Assembly: GCF_015710975.1 (NCBI RefSeq)
Contig: NZ_CP049783.1
Coordinates: 5,652,001-5,716,000 of the forward strand
Origin: Paenibacillus polymyxa
GTDB lineage: Bacteria; Bacillota; Bacilli; Paenibacillales; Paenibacillaceae
DNA: 64,000 nt
Direction of reading: 5' to 3'
A model generated the notes under the pieces. That model was not told where the DNA came from, made no database searches, and saw only the letters and a list, made by a program, of their open reading frames with translations. This document shows, in pieces, positions 1 through 8,206 of the stretch. Position 1 is the first letter of the stretch, and each line of letters begins with the position of its first letter. A program made the translations under genes and the position numbers.

Positions 1-606
1 CGAGCTCCGGCTTAATACGGCTTGAAGGAGTTCGTCTCCAATGGTGACGCCGGTATCGAACATAAAGCGGATCTGTCCGTCACGGATCGAGAATTGGCGT
101 TTGAGCGTCAGTTCTCCTTCCATCTCTCCTGCTGGGGTCTTATAAGAAGCGGGACCTGGCATGTTATCGTAATAAAGATTCGAAATAGGTGCGCGCCAGT
201 CGTAGATCAGAAATTCCTCATCCTGGTTATCCAGCAGGGAGGCAATCCCCAGATAAATACGCTCCGCAGTCTGCCCTTCCTCAGCAAAATCAATACGTGC
301 AAAATAAGGTGAGTCAAGCAACTTTTTCAAACGACCTAACGCCTCAGTGGAATGCTTGTGTCTTCGTTCCCGCTCAGACAAAATCTCAGACTGCTGACGC
401 AAACTGGTGGACGTCTCTCCCACATCATCCGCCTCACTGAAATTGATCGTTACCTCATCCCAGAAGTCTTTACGCATATCGACGACATCGCCTCGCACAG
501 AACCAACCTCTGTCTCCAGCTTCCGAATACGCCCGCTAATGACTGCGGTCACATCTTCTACTCTTCGTTGTTCCTCATTCCATTGCTGCTCAGTAGTCAC
601 TGACAT
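1..606 (-). CDS. helD: RNA polymerase recycling motor ATPase HelD, N-terminal part (cut by window edge)
   Basis: The reverse strand is open from an ATG at 606 to the left edge and gives about 202 residues beginning MSVTTEQQWNEEQRR. The first ~80 residues are a charged, probably coiled-coil region, as in HelD, whose N-terminal arm enters the RNA polymerase secondary channel. Next come YFARIDF and IYLGIASL, then DWRAPISNLYY, the conserved block before the UvrD-like helicase core. HelD uses ATP to release stalled RNA polymerase from DNA. The Walker A motif lies outside the window. A GGAGG lies about 14 nt upstream of the ATG; upstream in-frame codons without ATG run back to a stop near 660, so 606 is the best start. 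Confidence 0.85.
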   Translation of the reverse strand, partial: MSVTTEQQWNEEQRRVEDVTAVISGRIRKLETEVGSVRGDVVDMRKDFWDEVTINFSEADDVGETSTSLRQQSEILSERERRHKHSTEALGRLKKLLDSPYFARIDFAEEGQTAERIYLGIASLLDNQDEEFLIYDWRAPISNLYYDNMPGPASYKTPAGEMEGELTLKRQFSIRDGQIRFMFDTGVTIGDELLQAVLSRSS

Positions 607-712
607 CGCTCCTGTTCCGTTTCCTCCTGCTCCGCGCAGGGCTCCCTTGCGTACAAACTATGCTCTATTATGGACCCGGGCATACTCATCGCATCCCCCT
701 GATCCGGGAAAA

Positions 713-740
713 TTGACTATTCCTTTGAAGCATGCTATAA
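713..740 (+). promoter_or_regulatory. SigA-type promoter facing away from helD
   Basis: TTGACT (713-718), a 16-nt spacer and TATAAT (735-740) form a near-consensus vegetative promoter on the plus strand. No plus-strand gene follows before the convergent gene ending at 967, so it probably drives a short RNA. Confidence 0.55.
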
Positions 741-746
741 TGTAAC

Positions 747-857
747 AAGTAGTGTGTTAACAACTTATGCAATACGGTTTTACTATGTAAAACATAGCAT
801 CCTCTATTGTAGCAAGTTCAGTCCCTGTTCGCAACCAGTGGGCTTTTTTTGTGCTTT
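747..857 (+). ncRNA. Candidate small RNA of about 110 nt
   Basis: This short unit has a good promoter just upstream and ends in a weak GC hairpin around 823-846 followed by seven Ts. Inside is a clear small stem (GTTTTAC, TAT, GTAAAAC). It carries no convincing reading frame with a ribosome binding site. I do not recognise a known RNA family. The promoter is seen; the RNA itself is inferred. Confidence 0.35.
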
Positions 858-905
858 CTGGCAACCTTCCATTAGGCTGTTCCTACTTTATTAAATTCAT
901 TACAT

Positions 906-952
906 AAAAAAGCGACCGTCCATCTGATTGATGAATACGGTCGCCTTTTCTT
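906..952 (-). terminator. Bidirectional rho-independent terminator
   Basis: GCGACCGT (912-919) pairs with ACGGTCGC (937-944). A-rich sequence on the left gives a U-run on the minus strand, placing it just after the stop of the exporter-family gene. A T-rich right flank means it could also act on the plus strand. Confidence 0.75.
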
Positions 953-966
953 TTTTCCGAAATCGC

Positions 967-1992
967 CTATCGGCTCTCTTCCACAGGATGAATATGGTCG
1001 GCCAGTCTGCTCAATCGCTCCAGTTGATGACCATAGTCGTACATCGTCGCAGCTACGATGGAAAGCCGTAGCATTCCCTCCTGACAATGGTCAAAACGTG
1101 TAATTGCATGCTTCATAAAATCACCGTTAGCCTGCTGGAACAATTCACTTTCATCCTCATTTGGTTTCAGTTTATTTTCGAATTTCAGCAGAGCGTGCTC
1201 GTGGAAACGAATCAGCCGCTCCAGATGGTCGTCAAAAAACGCATCTGTTCCCTCTGGACGTAAAGATTGGAAGTAGTGCCTTTCCACCGCATCCAAGACC
1301 TCGTAACCTTTGTGCAAACTTTCGAGCATTTGTTTGTATACGACCATTTGTCTCGTCTGACTGAACTTGGTGCGCTTGAGCTTTTTCTGCTCCTCTTCGA
1401 ACAAATGATATTTATCCGAGAGTGATTTAATAGCTCCCTCCAAATTTCCTTTTTCCTCTCTAAAGACAGACTCCTTAATCTCATCGGAAATGGCAGTTCG
1501 CAGCAGCAAGGACATGCTGTTAAATACATTTTGAATCTGATTGATAAACTGCCTTTTCGGTTTGGGAGGAAAAACGGTAATGTTGATGACAAAAGCAGAC
1601 ACAATCCCGATCAGAGTCAGCGCAAAGCGGGTTACTGCAAATTTCCAGTCCCCTGAAGCTTCCATGACAGAAACAACGGTCACAAGTGTCAATCCAACCG
1701 TATCAGCCATGTTTATTTTCAGACATATCATAAGTACCAATACACATACCAGTCCGACCGCAATCGGCTCATTCGAAAATACCATTCCGCCCAGCAACGC
1801 CATGATTGCACCTAATGTGCTTGTTTGGAGTTGATCCAGAAAATAACGCCACGACCTATATATCGACGGTTGCATGGCAAAAATAGCGGCTATCGCTGCC
1901 CCCACAGGCGAATGGGTGTTCAAAAGCGTGCTCAGAAAAAGGGCGAGCGTCACTGCGATTCCCGTTTTTAACACCCGTGCTCCAAAAGCCAC
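967..1992 (-). CDS. Aromatic acid exporter family (ArAE_1/FUSC-like) membrane protein
   Basis: About 341 residues. The first ~140 are several hydrophobic segments with the family pattern HSPVGAAIAAIFAMQPSIYR in the first loop. A PPKPKR turn follows, then a charged, helical cytoplasmic half. This matches the Firmicute ArAE_1 (DUF939) proteins, presumed efflux or membrane-stress proteins; the substrate cannot be told from sequence. AGGAGG sits directly against an ATG at 1998 but seven bases before an in-frame GTG at 1992, so I prefer 1992. The gene stands alone, with a terminator immediately downstream. Confidence 0.75.
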   Translation of the reverse strand: MAFGARVLKTGIAVTLALFLSTLLNTHSPVGAAIAAIFAMQPSIYRSWRYFLDQLQTSTLGAIMALLGGMVFSNEPIAVGLVCVLVLMICLKINMADTVGLTLVTVVSVMEASGDWKFAVTRFALTLIGIVSAFVINITVFPPKPKRQFINQIQNVFNSMSLLLRTAISDEIKESVFREEKGNLEGAIKSLSDKYHLFEEEQKKLKRTKFSQTRQMVVYKQMLESLHKGYEVLDAVERHYFQSLRPEGTDAFFDDHLERLIRFHEHALLKFENKLKPNEDESELFQQANGDFMKHAITRFDHCQEGMLRLSIVAATMYDYGHQLERLSRLADHIHPVEESR

Positions 1993-1998
1993 AGCCAT

Positions 1999-2353
1999 CC
2001 CTCCTGCTTACCCTTCAAATTTATTCATACCGAATTACTATAATGAAATTTCAAGACAAAGTCCATGTTTTATTATTACCCAAAACCATCGGAGATCAGG
2101 AATATTTATGAAATGTACAGCTCCTACTAGGATACATATCAACAGAATTAACCGATATGCATCAACCTCACAAGAGGAACTTATCGTGTCATGGATTAGT
2201 AAAATCTGAGAAGAGCGCCTGTCCGCAGGCCAACTTTTACAAAACCCAGCAAGCCCGTAAACAAAATCATGACACAATAAAAGCCGGAGCCTCCAAGCGG
2301 ACTCCCCTGGAACGTCATAGAATAAATGAGAATGGCGGAGGAGGAATGAAGGC
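1999..2353. other. Divergent intergenic region without a credible gene
   Basis: This 355-bp gap separates the exporter-family gene (leftward) from a glycosyltransferase (rightward). A frame on the minus strand lacks a ribosome binding site and runs into the glycosyltransferase, so I do not call it. A small GCCTG/CAGGC hairpin lies near 2219-2232. The rightward gene's ribosome binding site, GGAGGAGG, is at the end. Confidence 0.5.
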
Positions 2354-3523
2354 ATGCTTCGAGTCGCATTATTTACTGACACGTATACGCCTGACGTCAA
2401 TGGCGCTGCTCTGACACTGGAACGATGGATTGGCTATTTGGAGACACATGGGGTATCTACGCTTGTCTTCGCACCGGAGGCAGATCATCATCTGTCCTCG
2501 GGGCCGGGCGTGGAGCGATTCCGAAGTATTCCCTTTTTATTGTACCGGGAATGCAGACTTGCCATCCCTAACGCCAAACAAATCAACGAGCGCCTGTCAG
2601 CCTTTTCCCCGCATCTAATTCATGTCGCTACTCCGTTTAACCTTGGCTTGTATGGAACAAGCTACGCTGCCAAACACCATATTCCACTCGTCGCCTCCTA
2701 TCACACCCACTTTGATAAATACCTCGAATATTATAAGCTTCGCTGGCTTGAACCTGCATTATGGAAATACATGCTCTGGTTTCACAGACATTGTGAAAGG
2801 GTATATGTCCCCTCTCGGTCAACCATGGAATTGTTACGCAATAAAGGAATGGGACAGCTCGAAATCTGGGGTAGAGGAATTGATACCGACCGCTTCCAGC
2901 CCACAGTGAATCGCGAAGCGATATGGGAAAAATGGGGCGTTCATGCAGACGCATTTGTGATTTTATATGTGGGCAGACTTGCACCGGAAAAGGGGATAGA
3001 CACGTTACTGGATTCCTATCTCCAGTTACCCGACGACGTCCGCGCAGCCTCAGTACTGGTCATTGCAGGAGATGGCCCATTGTTTAAGTACAAAACTGCA
3101 GCAGATATCGGGGTGCCAGAGCACACAGTTCACTGGCTTGGTTTTGTAAAAGGAGCGGAATTAGCTGAACTCTACGCTGCAGCCGATGTATTCCTCTTTC
3201 CCTCCACTACAGAAACCTTCGGTAACGTCGTGTTGGAGGCTATGGCCAGTGGCACACCCGTGATTGGCGCGAATGAAGGCGGGGTCAAAGACAATATAAT
3301 CGATGGGGAAACAGGGCTACTGTGTCCAGCAGGGGACGCGGCTGCCTTTGCCAAAGCTGTACTCCTGTTGTACGAGGATGCCCCACTTCGCGACTTTCTG
3401 TCCAGAACCGGTAGAGCATACAGTCTGGAGCAGACATGGGACCGTATTTTTGAGCGGCTGCTGGACAGCTACATGGATGCAGCGACCCTACATCTCGACA
3501 GTTACCCTGTGACGCGAATATAA
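2354..3523 (+). CDS. GT4 family glycosyltransferase (MgtA-like)
   Basis: 389 residues with the GT-B fold pattern of family GT4. The N-terminus, RVALFTDTYTPDVNG, is typical of the acceptor domain of MgtA/PimB-type mannosyl- or glucosyltransferases. The donor half has LYVGRLAPEKGIDTLL (about residue 205) and the E-x7-E signature within ETFGNVVLEAMASG (about 283-296). Such enzymes transfer a nucleotide-activated sugar to a lipid or wall polymer on the inner membrane face. Donor and acceptor are not predictable here. The start follows a strong AGGAGG; another ATG eight bases upstream is out of frame. The gene is monocistronic. Confidence 0.85.
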   Translation: MLRVALFTDTYTPDVNGAALTLERWIGYLETHGVSTLVFAPEADHHLSSGPGVERFRSIPFLLYRECRLAIPNAKQINERLSAFSPHLIHVATPFNLGLYGTSYAAKHHIPLVASYHTHFDKYLEYYKLRWLEPALWKYMLWFHRHCERVYVPSRSTMELLRNKGMGQLEIWGRGIDTDRFQPTVNREAIWEKWGVHADAFVILYVGRLAPEKGIDTLLDSYLQLPDDVRAASVLVIAGDGPLFKYKTAADIGVPEHTVHWLGFVKGAELAELYAAADVFLFPSTTETFGNVVLEAMASGTPVIGANEGGVKDNIIDGETGLLCPAGDAAAFAKAVLLLYEDAPLRDFLSRTGRAYSLEQTWDRIFERLLDSYMDAATLHLDSYPVTRI

Positions 3524-3556
3524 CCCTCAAAAATATTGGACTTTCAAGAAACCCTG

Positions 3557-4189
3557 CTACACCTTTAGCTGCTTAAGCAGCTTGTTATGTACCCCGCTTA
3601 ACAAAATCACCGCTGTCAGGGCACCGATGAACGCAAGAAGCATATCCCATTGAGTATCCCATATATCTCCCTGTGTTCCCAAAAAGGCCTCTGCCGCTGT
3701 ACCGGTTGCCTTGGCAACGGCAAACTCAATCAGTTCGTACACAGCACTGATCGCAAGACATACACTAACCGTTAGAAAAGTGAGCCAGCTCCCGCTTCCC
3801 AAAGCCGTCTTACGTAGCAGCACTTCCCTTACAATGAGTGCAGGCACAAAACCTTGCGCAAAATGCCCAAGTCGATCATAATAATTGCGCTCCAGCCCAA
3901 ACGTATCCCGAATCCAGTTGAATAGCGGCATTTCAGCATAGGTATAGTGCCCGCCGACAATCAGGATCAATGCATGTAGCCAGATGAGGGTGTATACCAG
4001 ATTGGTAAAACGAAATCGACGGTAAATAGCCGCCAGCAGTACAGCTCCCAAAACGGCTGGGAGAATTTCCAGTACCCATGTAAAATAATCCGCCGGACGA
4101 ACCAAGGACCAAATGAGAGCAAGCACCAGCAGTACAAGTAAAACAAGCGGGTAACGATCATTTTTAGACCATGCCGTTGCCTGATTCAT
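3557..4189 (-). CDS. DUF2238 (YjdF-like) integral membrane protein
   Basis: 210 residues with about six hydrophobic segments. Family marks are GGHYTYAEMPL, NYYDRLGHFAQGFVPAL and QGDIWDTQWDML, conserved in DUF2238 proteins of bacteria. The function is unknown; conserved His and Asp residues near the membrane surface hint at metal or proton chemistry, which is inference. AGGAGGGATGATGT precedes the ATG. It lies directly downstream of the ywbE-like gene on the same strand (26-bp gap), so the two may be cotranscribed. Confidence 0.8.
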   Translation of the reverse strand: MNQATAWSKNDRYPLVLLVLLVLALIWSLVRPADYFTWVLEILPAVLGAVLLAAIYRRFRFTNLVYTLIWLHALILIVGGHYTYAEMPLFNWIRDTFGLERNYYDRLGHFAQGFVPALIVREVLLRKTALGSGSWLTFLTVSVCLAISAVYELIEFAVAKATGTAAEAFLGTQGDIWDTQWDMLLAFIGALTAVILLSGVHNKLLKQLKV

Positions 4190-4215
4190 ACATCATCCCT
4201 CCTAAGCCTACAGCT

Positions 4216-4419
4216 CTATCCTTCTTTCATTACAATATGTTTGACACGTCCAACCTGCCCGTCTGCCAAACGTACTTTGATTCCATGCGGATGACGCGGG
4301 GAATTGGTCAAAATATCCTTCACCGTTCCTCGCGTCAGCTTACCCGTGGGCTGATCCTTTTTAAGCACAATATCCACCTGAAGACCAGCGCGGATATCAG
4401 ATCGGTTCTGTCCGTTCAT
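4216..4419 (-). CDS. ywbE: YwbE family small protein (DUF2196)
   Basis: 67 residues, basic, starting MNGQNRSDIRAGLQVDIV and containing LKKDQPTGKLTRGTVKDILT and HPHGIKVRL. These match the small YwbE family of Bacillales, a beta-rich KOW/SH3-like protein of unknown role. The frame could extend 18 codons upstream, but AAAGGAGGAATAGCTACA directly precedes the ATG at 4419 and family length is about 65 residues, which settles the start. Confidence 0.85.
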   Translation of the reverse strand: MNGQNRSDIRAGLQVDIVLKKDQPTGKLTRGTVKDILTNSPRHPHGIKVRLADGQVGRVKHIVMKEG

Positions 4420-4488
4420 TGTAGCTATTCCTCCTTTGCCTTTACATTTTATCTTATGATGATAATTAGCCACTCAGCCCCATCGTAA

Positions 4489-5229
4489 TCACCAGCGATG
4501 CCATTCGTCCCGGCGGCTGTTCCCCATCCAGACCACGCACATCATGGATACATAGCTAACGAGCATAATCACGAATACCATCCCGCTAAACTCCACGAAA
4601 TGCGTGCGTTGCAAAGAGTCTGCCCATATGGAAGATATTTGTGTGTACAACTGGGACGGCGCAGACACAATATCCCATGTGTTTCCTCGAAAGAAACGAC
4701 CAATATAAATCCCCAGGCTACTTAGCAGGAGTACCGCCAGCATAAACAACCAGCTGACAAGCCCGCCTCGAGCACGCTGCACCAACTGTCGTACGGATTC
4801 AAGCGATACAACCCCCATGGTGAGGCCAAGCACAGCTACCAGCAGCATCCCTAATACATGATTCCAAAAGTACGGATTGCCCCAAAAACGCTGCTCCCCG
4901 AGAAATGGATATCTGGCGAATACATGCAGCAAATCTGTAATCAAATAGGGTATATTGGGATAAAAGAAAAGCCAGCCAGCCCCTATGATCCAGAGCATAA
5001 ATGTCCTCGTTCCCCGTCTCCACGAGCAATGGATGACATCTAGCAAAAGCGTCAGCAGCATAGGAATCCAGGCCAGCATCATATTCCACCAAATAAAAAA
5101 ATAAGGGCGGCCCCCTGAGGGCAATCGCACGTTAATGATCCACAATGTACTGATTACGGAGCATAAGGCCAGTGCGATAAAAATATAAAGTTTGACTGGA
5201 TAATTTAACGATCTTAAACGGTCATACAT
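4489..5229 (-). CDS. DUF1361 integral membrane protein
   Basis: 246 residues with six or seven hydrophobic helices. Motifs diagnostic of DUF1361 are WNMMLAWIPMLL, FYPNIPYLITDLLH and GIYIGRFFRGNTWDIV. The role is unknown. It belongs with the leftward genes ywbE and DUF2238 (69 bp upstream of ywbE). A second DUF1361 protein is encoded at 31216-31917 with the same three motifs, so the genome keeps diverged paralogs. The start follows AAGGAGGG. Confidence 0.8.
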   Translation of the reverse strand: MYDRLRSLNYPVKLYIFIALALCSVISTLWIINVRLPSGGRPYFFIWWNMMLAWIPMLLTLLLDVIHCSWRRGTRTFMLWIIGAGWLFFYPNIPYLITDLLHVFARYPFLGEQRFWGNPYFWNHVLGMLLVAVLGLTMGVVSLESVRQLVQRARGGLVSWLFMLAVLLLSSLGIYIGRFFRGNTWDIVSAPSQLYTQISSIWADSLQRTHFVEFSGMVFVIMLVSYVSMMCVVWMGNSRRDEWHRW

Positions 5230-5355
5230 ATGTTACTTTCCCTCCTTGTAACCGTCCATCCTTCCTGACGTTCCAATTTACACCTGTTCTGGACAGTGTA
5301 CACCACAATGGCTTCAAGCTCAATGGAAGCGCTCCACTCTGCATAAAATGAAGAT

Positions 5356-5408
5356 AAAAAAAACATCTGTTCTCCCGAAGTTGACCTCATGTCCCCGGGA
5401 GACAGATG
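5356..5408 (-). terminator. Terminator after the beta-mannosidase gene
   Basis: CATCTGTTCTCCCG (5364-5377) pairs with CGGGAGACAGATG (5396-5408). The minus strand then reads a run of eight Ts. It lies about 40 bp past the stop of the leftward gene at 5446. Confidence 0.85.
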
Positions 5409-5445
5409 CTTACTGTATTCAAGGCGGATAAGCTTTTACCGTCCT

Positions 5446-7998
5446 CTACCCTTGTATCCAATTGACCAATGATTGTACCGTCAATGCACCTGGCGCAGCT
5501 GCCTCAAATGCGGAGGCACCGCTACGTAAGGTCAGAAATTCCACCGTTTTGGGAATACCAGGCGCCAGATCCAGGTGGTTGTCACTGAAAATCCCCTCCT
5601 GTTCTGCGGTCAACCACACATGTCTAGCAAGTGTATTCGAACAGAGCATGAACCTACTGCCCCCACTTCCCTGTATCTCTGTCACTTCAATTTTCGCCAG
5701 AGGTAAATCCATCTCTTTCGTGCCTGCAAAATAAATTTCGCTGGAGGCCACCTGTTCACCGTTTTGTATCAGACGTGCGACCAGCATATGCTCCGTACGA
5801 TCCAGGCCATTCAGCCATTGGTCGGTAGGCAGTATATGTACGATCCCTGCGCCGCCCGCCGGCTGTTCTACCTTAACGTTCTCATCACGAATAGCCTGAC
5901 TGCCACGGATATGCAAAAGCGTCAGCCGCAGCGTACCTGCTATCGGCTCTAGCGTATCGTTAACCAGATGCAGTTCTTTACTCCCCTGTTCCGTATCTAC
6001 TGCACTCAAGAGCACATCGGCAAAGCTGCGTTTAGCTGTATATTGAAGCGCCTTCCAACGACCAAAATAGTCCATACTCGACCAAGAGGCAACGGGCCAG
6101 CAGTCATTCATCTGCCAGTATAATGTCCCCATGCAATAGGGCTTGTGACGACGATGGGCCTCTATAGCCATTTTCATCGCCTCTGCCTGTAAAACTTGGC
6201 TCATGAGAAGAAAACATGTAAAATCCTTGGGCTGCCGCATGTACCGTCCCATGTATTCTTGAATCAACCGATTGCCTGAACCGTTTTTTTGATGTGCCAG
6301 CATCACCGCAGATTCCAGTTCCAAATCCTTCTCTTCCGCATACGTGCGAACAGACTTGTATTCAGGAAAGGACTGAAAACCATACTCACTCATAAAACGG
6401 CCCACATGTATGTGATAATTCTCAAACGGCTCAGACGCATGCCATACTCCCCAATAATGAATGTCTCCTGCTGTTGAGGACGGATGAGCATGCTGGTTTC
6501 GATCTCCGGTCAGGTCAATTAGCGGTGAGGAGGGCCAATATGCCGTCTGCGGAGCCCAGGTATTTACCGCCTCCGGTAAAATCCGGTGAAAGAGCGTCTC
6601 ATAATCATCCCATAGGCGTTCCCGTTGCTCAGGCGTGTAGGCCTTTTTCCAGCCCCAGCCCGCATTTTCTTCATAATGGGCCCACGCAGAATCAATCTCA
6701 TTATTGCCGCACCATAACGCAATGCAAGGATGATGGCGCAATCGCTTGATGTTATCTTCGGCTTCCTGCGTCACATTGTCCAAAAAAGCCTGATCCCCCG
6801 GATACATGCTGCATGCGAACATAAAATCTTGCCACACGAGCAAGCCGTGTTCATCACACAAGTCATAAAATACGTCTTGTTCATAAATACCGCCACCCCA
6901 CACCCGCAACATATTCATATTGGAGGCGGCTGCACTGGCAATTTCATGCCGATATCGTTCCAACGTAACTTCGGCAGCAAAGCTGTCATTCGGAATATGG
7001 TTGGCTCCTTTAGTAAACACGGGGATTCCATTCAGTTCAAAATAGAAGCTTTCGCCTGCCGTATCCCGCTCACGTACAAGACGAATCGATCGCAGTCCCG
7101 TTTTCACTGATTTTTCCGCAATCACCGCTTCCTGTGCCTGCTCCTTCAATTCGGCTACAAACGTATACTGATGCGGCTCTCCCAGTCCACGACACCACCA
7201 CAGCTTCGGCTCCTTTATCACCAGCCCCAGCTCCACTGTTTGCTTTCCCTTCCGCAGGCGAACCGGTTTGGACCATACCCCGCCGTCAACAGAAATACAC
7301 AACTCGACATCTCTAATCTCATCTGCATTTTCAATCTCTACTACTGCCGCGAGTTCAGCCCTCTCCGTACTCACTTCGTCCTGTCGAATAAACAGGTCTC
7401 TCATAGTCAGACCAGACCAAGCTTCAAGCCGAACCTCTCTCCAGATCCCGCTCGTCACCAGCCTTGGTCCCCAATCCCAGCCATAGTGATAGGGAGCCTT
7501 ACGAGCGAAAACGCTTACTTTTTTATCGGACAAGCCACCTATCTCGGACTGATCATTCGGTGCGGGAAGTCCATAGCCCAACCTTTCCAGCTTAGGCACA
7601 TCTTCCGTAATCGGAGAGCGAAAATGGATTTCAAGCCGATTTTTCCCTTGCTGAACAAATGCCTTCACATCCTGTCTCCATACCCGAAACATATTATTGG
7701 CCGATAAGACAGCTTGACCATTTACTCTTACATCTGCGTATGTGTCCAGGCCTTCCAACACCAGCTCTACACATTGACATTGAAGCTGATTTGCATCTAT
7801 CTCAAAATAGGCTTCGTATATCCAATCCTGCTTATCAACCCACTGTACCTCTATCTCGTTCATACCGATAAAAGGGTCAGGAATTTTACCATGTTGCAAA
7901 AGATCGGTATGCACACAACCCGGCACTTTCGCACTGAGCCACTCATCAGTTTGTGCTTCCCTAAACCTCCAGCCATCCAATCCTATTACATTAATCAT
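5446..7998 (-). CDS. Beta-mannosidase, glycoside hydrolase family 2
   Basis: 850 residues. An N-terminal jelly-roll (GWRFREA, KVPGCVHTDLL), an Ig-like domain and a TIM barrel follow in the order of GH2 beta-mannosidases. The acid/base Glu is in ALWCGNNEIDSAW (about residue 434), the nucleophile Glu in RFMSEYGFQSFPEY (about 538). GNNE and SEYGFQ separate beta-mannosidases from beta-galactosidases. It removes terminal beta-mannose from mannan or glycoprotein fragments. No signal peptide is present, so it acts in the cytoplasm. The start at 7998 has GGGAGG nine bases upstream; 15 further upstream codons lack one. A LacI-type repressor gene lies immediately upstream. Confidence 0.92.
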   Translation of the reverse strand: MINVIGLDGWRFREAQTDEWLSAKVPGCVHTDLLQHGKIPDPFIGMNEIEVQWVDKQDWIYEAYFEIDANQLQCQCVELVLEGLDTYADVRVNGQAVLSANNMFRVWRQDVKAFVQQGKNRLEIHFRSPITEDVPKLERLGYGLPAPNDQSEIGGLSDKKVSVFARKAPYHYGWDWGPRLVTSGIWREVRLEAWSGLTMRDLFIRQDEVSTERAELAAVVEIENADEIRDVELCISVDGGVWSKPVRLRKGKQTVELGLVIKEPKLWWCRGLGEPHQYTFVAELKEQAQEAVIAEKSVKTGLRSIRLVRERDTAGESFYFELNGIPVFTKGANHIPNDSFAAEVTLERYRHEIASAAASNMNMLRVWGGGIYEQDVFYDLCDEHGLLVWQDFMFACSMYPGDQAFLDNVTQEAEDNIKRLRHHPCIALWCGNNEIDSAWAHYEENAGWGWKKAYTPEQRERLWDDYETLFHRILPEAVNTWAPQTAYWPSSPLIDLTGDRNQHAHPSSTAGDIHYWGVWHASEPFENYHIHVGRFMSEYGFQSFPEYKSVRTYAEEKDLELESAVMLAHQKNGSGNRLIQEYMGRYMRQPKDFTCFLLMSQVLQAEAMKMAIEAHRRHKPYCMGTLYWQMNDCWPVASWSSMDYFGRWKALQYTAKRSFADVLLSAVDTEQGSKELHLVNDTLEPIAGTLRLTLLHIRGSQAIRDENVKVEQPAGGAGIVHILPTDQWLNGLDRTEHMLVARLIQNGEQVASSEIYFAGTKEMDLPLAKIEVTEIQGSGGSRFMLCSNTLARHVWLTAEQEGIFSDNHLDLAPGIPKTVEFLTLRSGASAFEAAAPGALTVQSLVNWIQG

Positions 7999-8057
7999 CG
8001 TCGCAAGCCTCCCTATAAGGATGATTGGGAACATCTGGATCACTCATTAACATAACA

Positions 8058-8087
8058 AAAATAACATTAAGCTAACAAGTTAGTCAA
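8058..8087 (-). promoter_or_regulatory. Beta-mannosidase promoter with operator-like palindrome in the spacer
   Basis: On the minus strand TTGACT (8087-8082) and a TATTTT/TTATTT box (about 8064-8058) are 17-18 bp apart. CTAAC-AA-GTTAG (8072-8083) sits across the -35 edge and spacer, where a LacI-family repressor would block polymerase. The link to the adjacent LacI gene is inferred. Confidence 0.5.
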
Positions 8088-8115
8088 TTGTTTTTTTGGA
8101 ACAACCGGTAAAACA

Positions 8116-8161
8116 CAAAATAAAAGTCGCCCTCTACCCCTAAACAGGCTAAAAGCGACTT
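8116..8161 (-). terminator. Terminator after the LacI-family gene
   Basis: AAGTCGC (8124-8130) and GCGACTT (8155-8161) form the stem; the minus strand then reads TTTTATTTTG. It separates the regulator from the beta-mannosidase gene, so the two are probably separate transcripts. Confidence 0.6.
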
Positions 8162-8206
8162 CCCTCGTCTTCACTGCGGATCGAATTCATCCCACATATC
8201 CGCACA

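Noticed and set aside
2038..2400. 120-residue open frame on the minus strand upstream of the exporter-family gene
   Set aside because: No ribosome binding site, composition unlike a protein, overlaps the start of the plus-strand glycosyltransferase gene.
7171..7707. 178-residue open frame antisense to the beta-mannosidase gene
   Set aside because: Lies wholly inside a well-supported gene; its amino-acid pattern follows the third codon positions of that gene.
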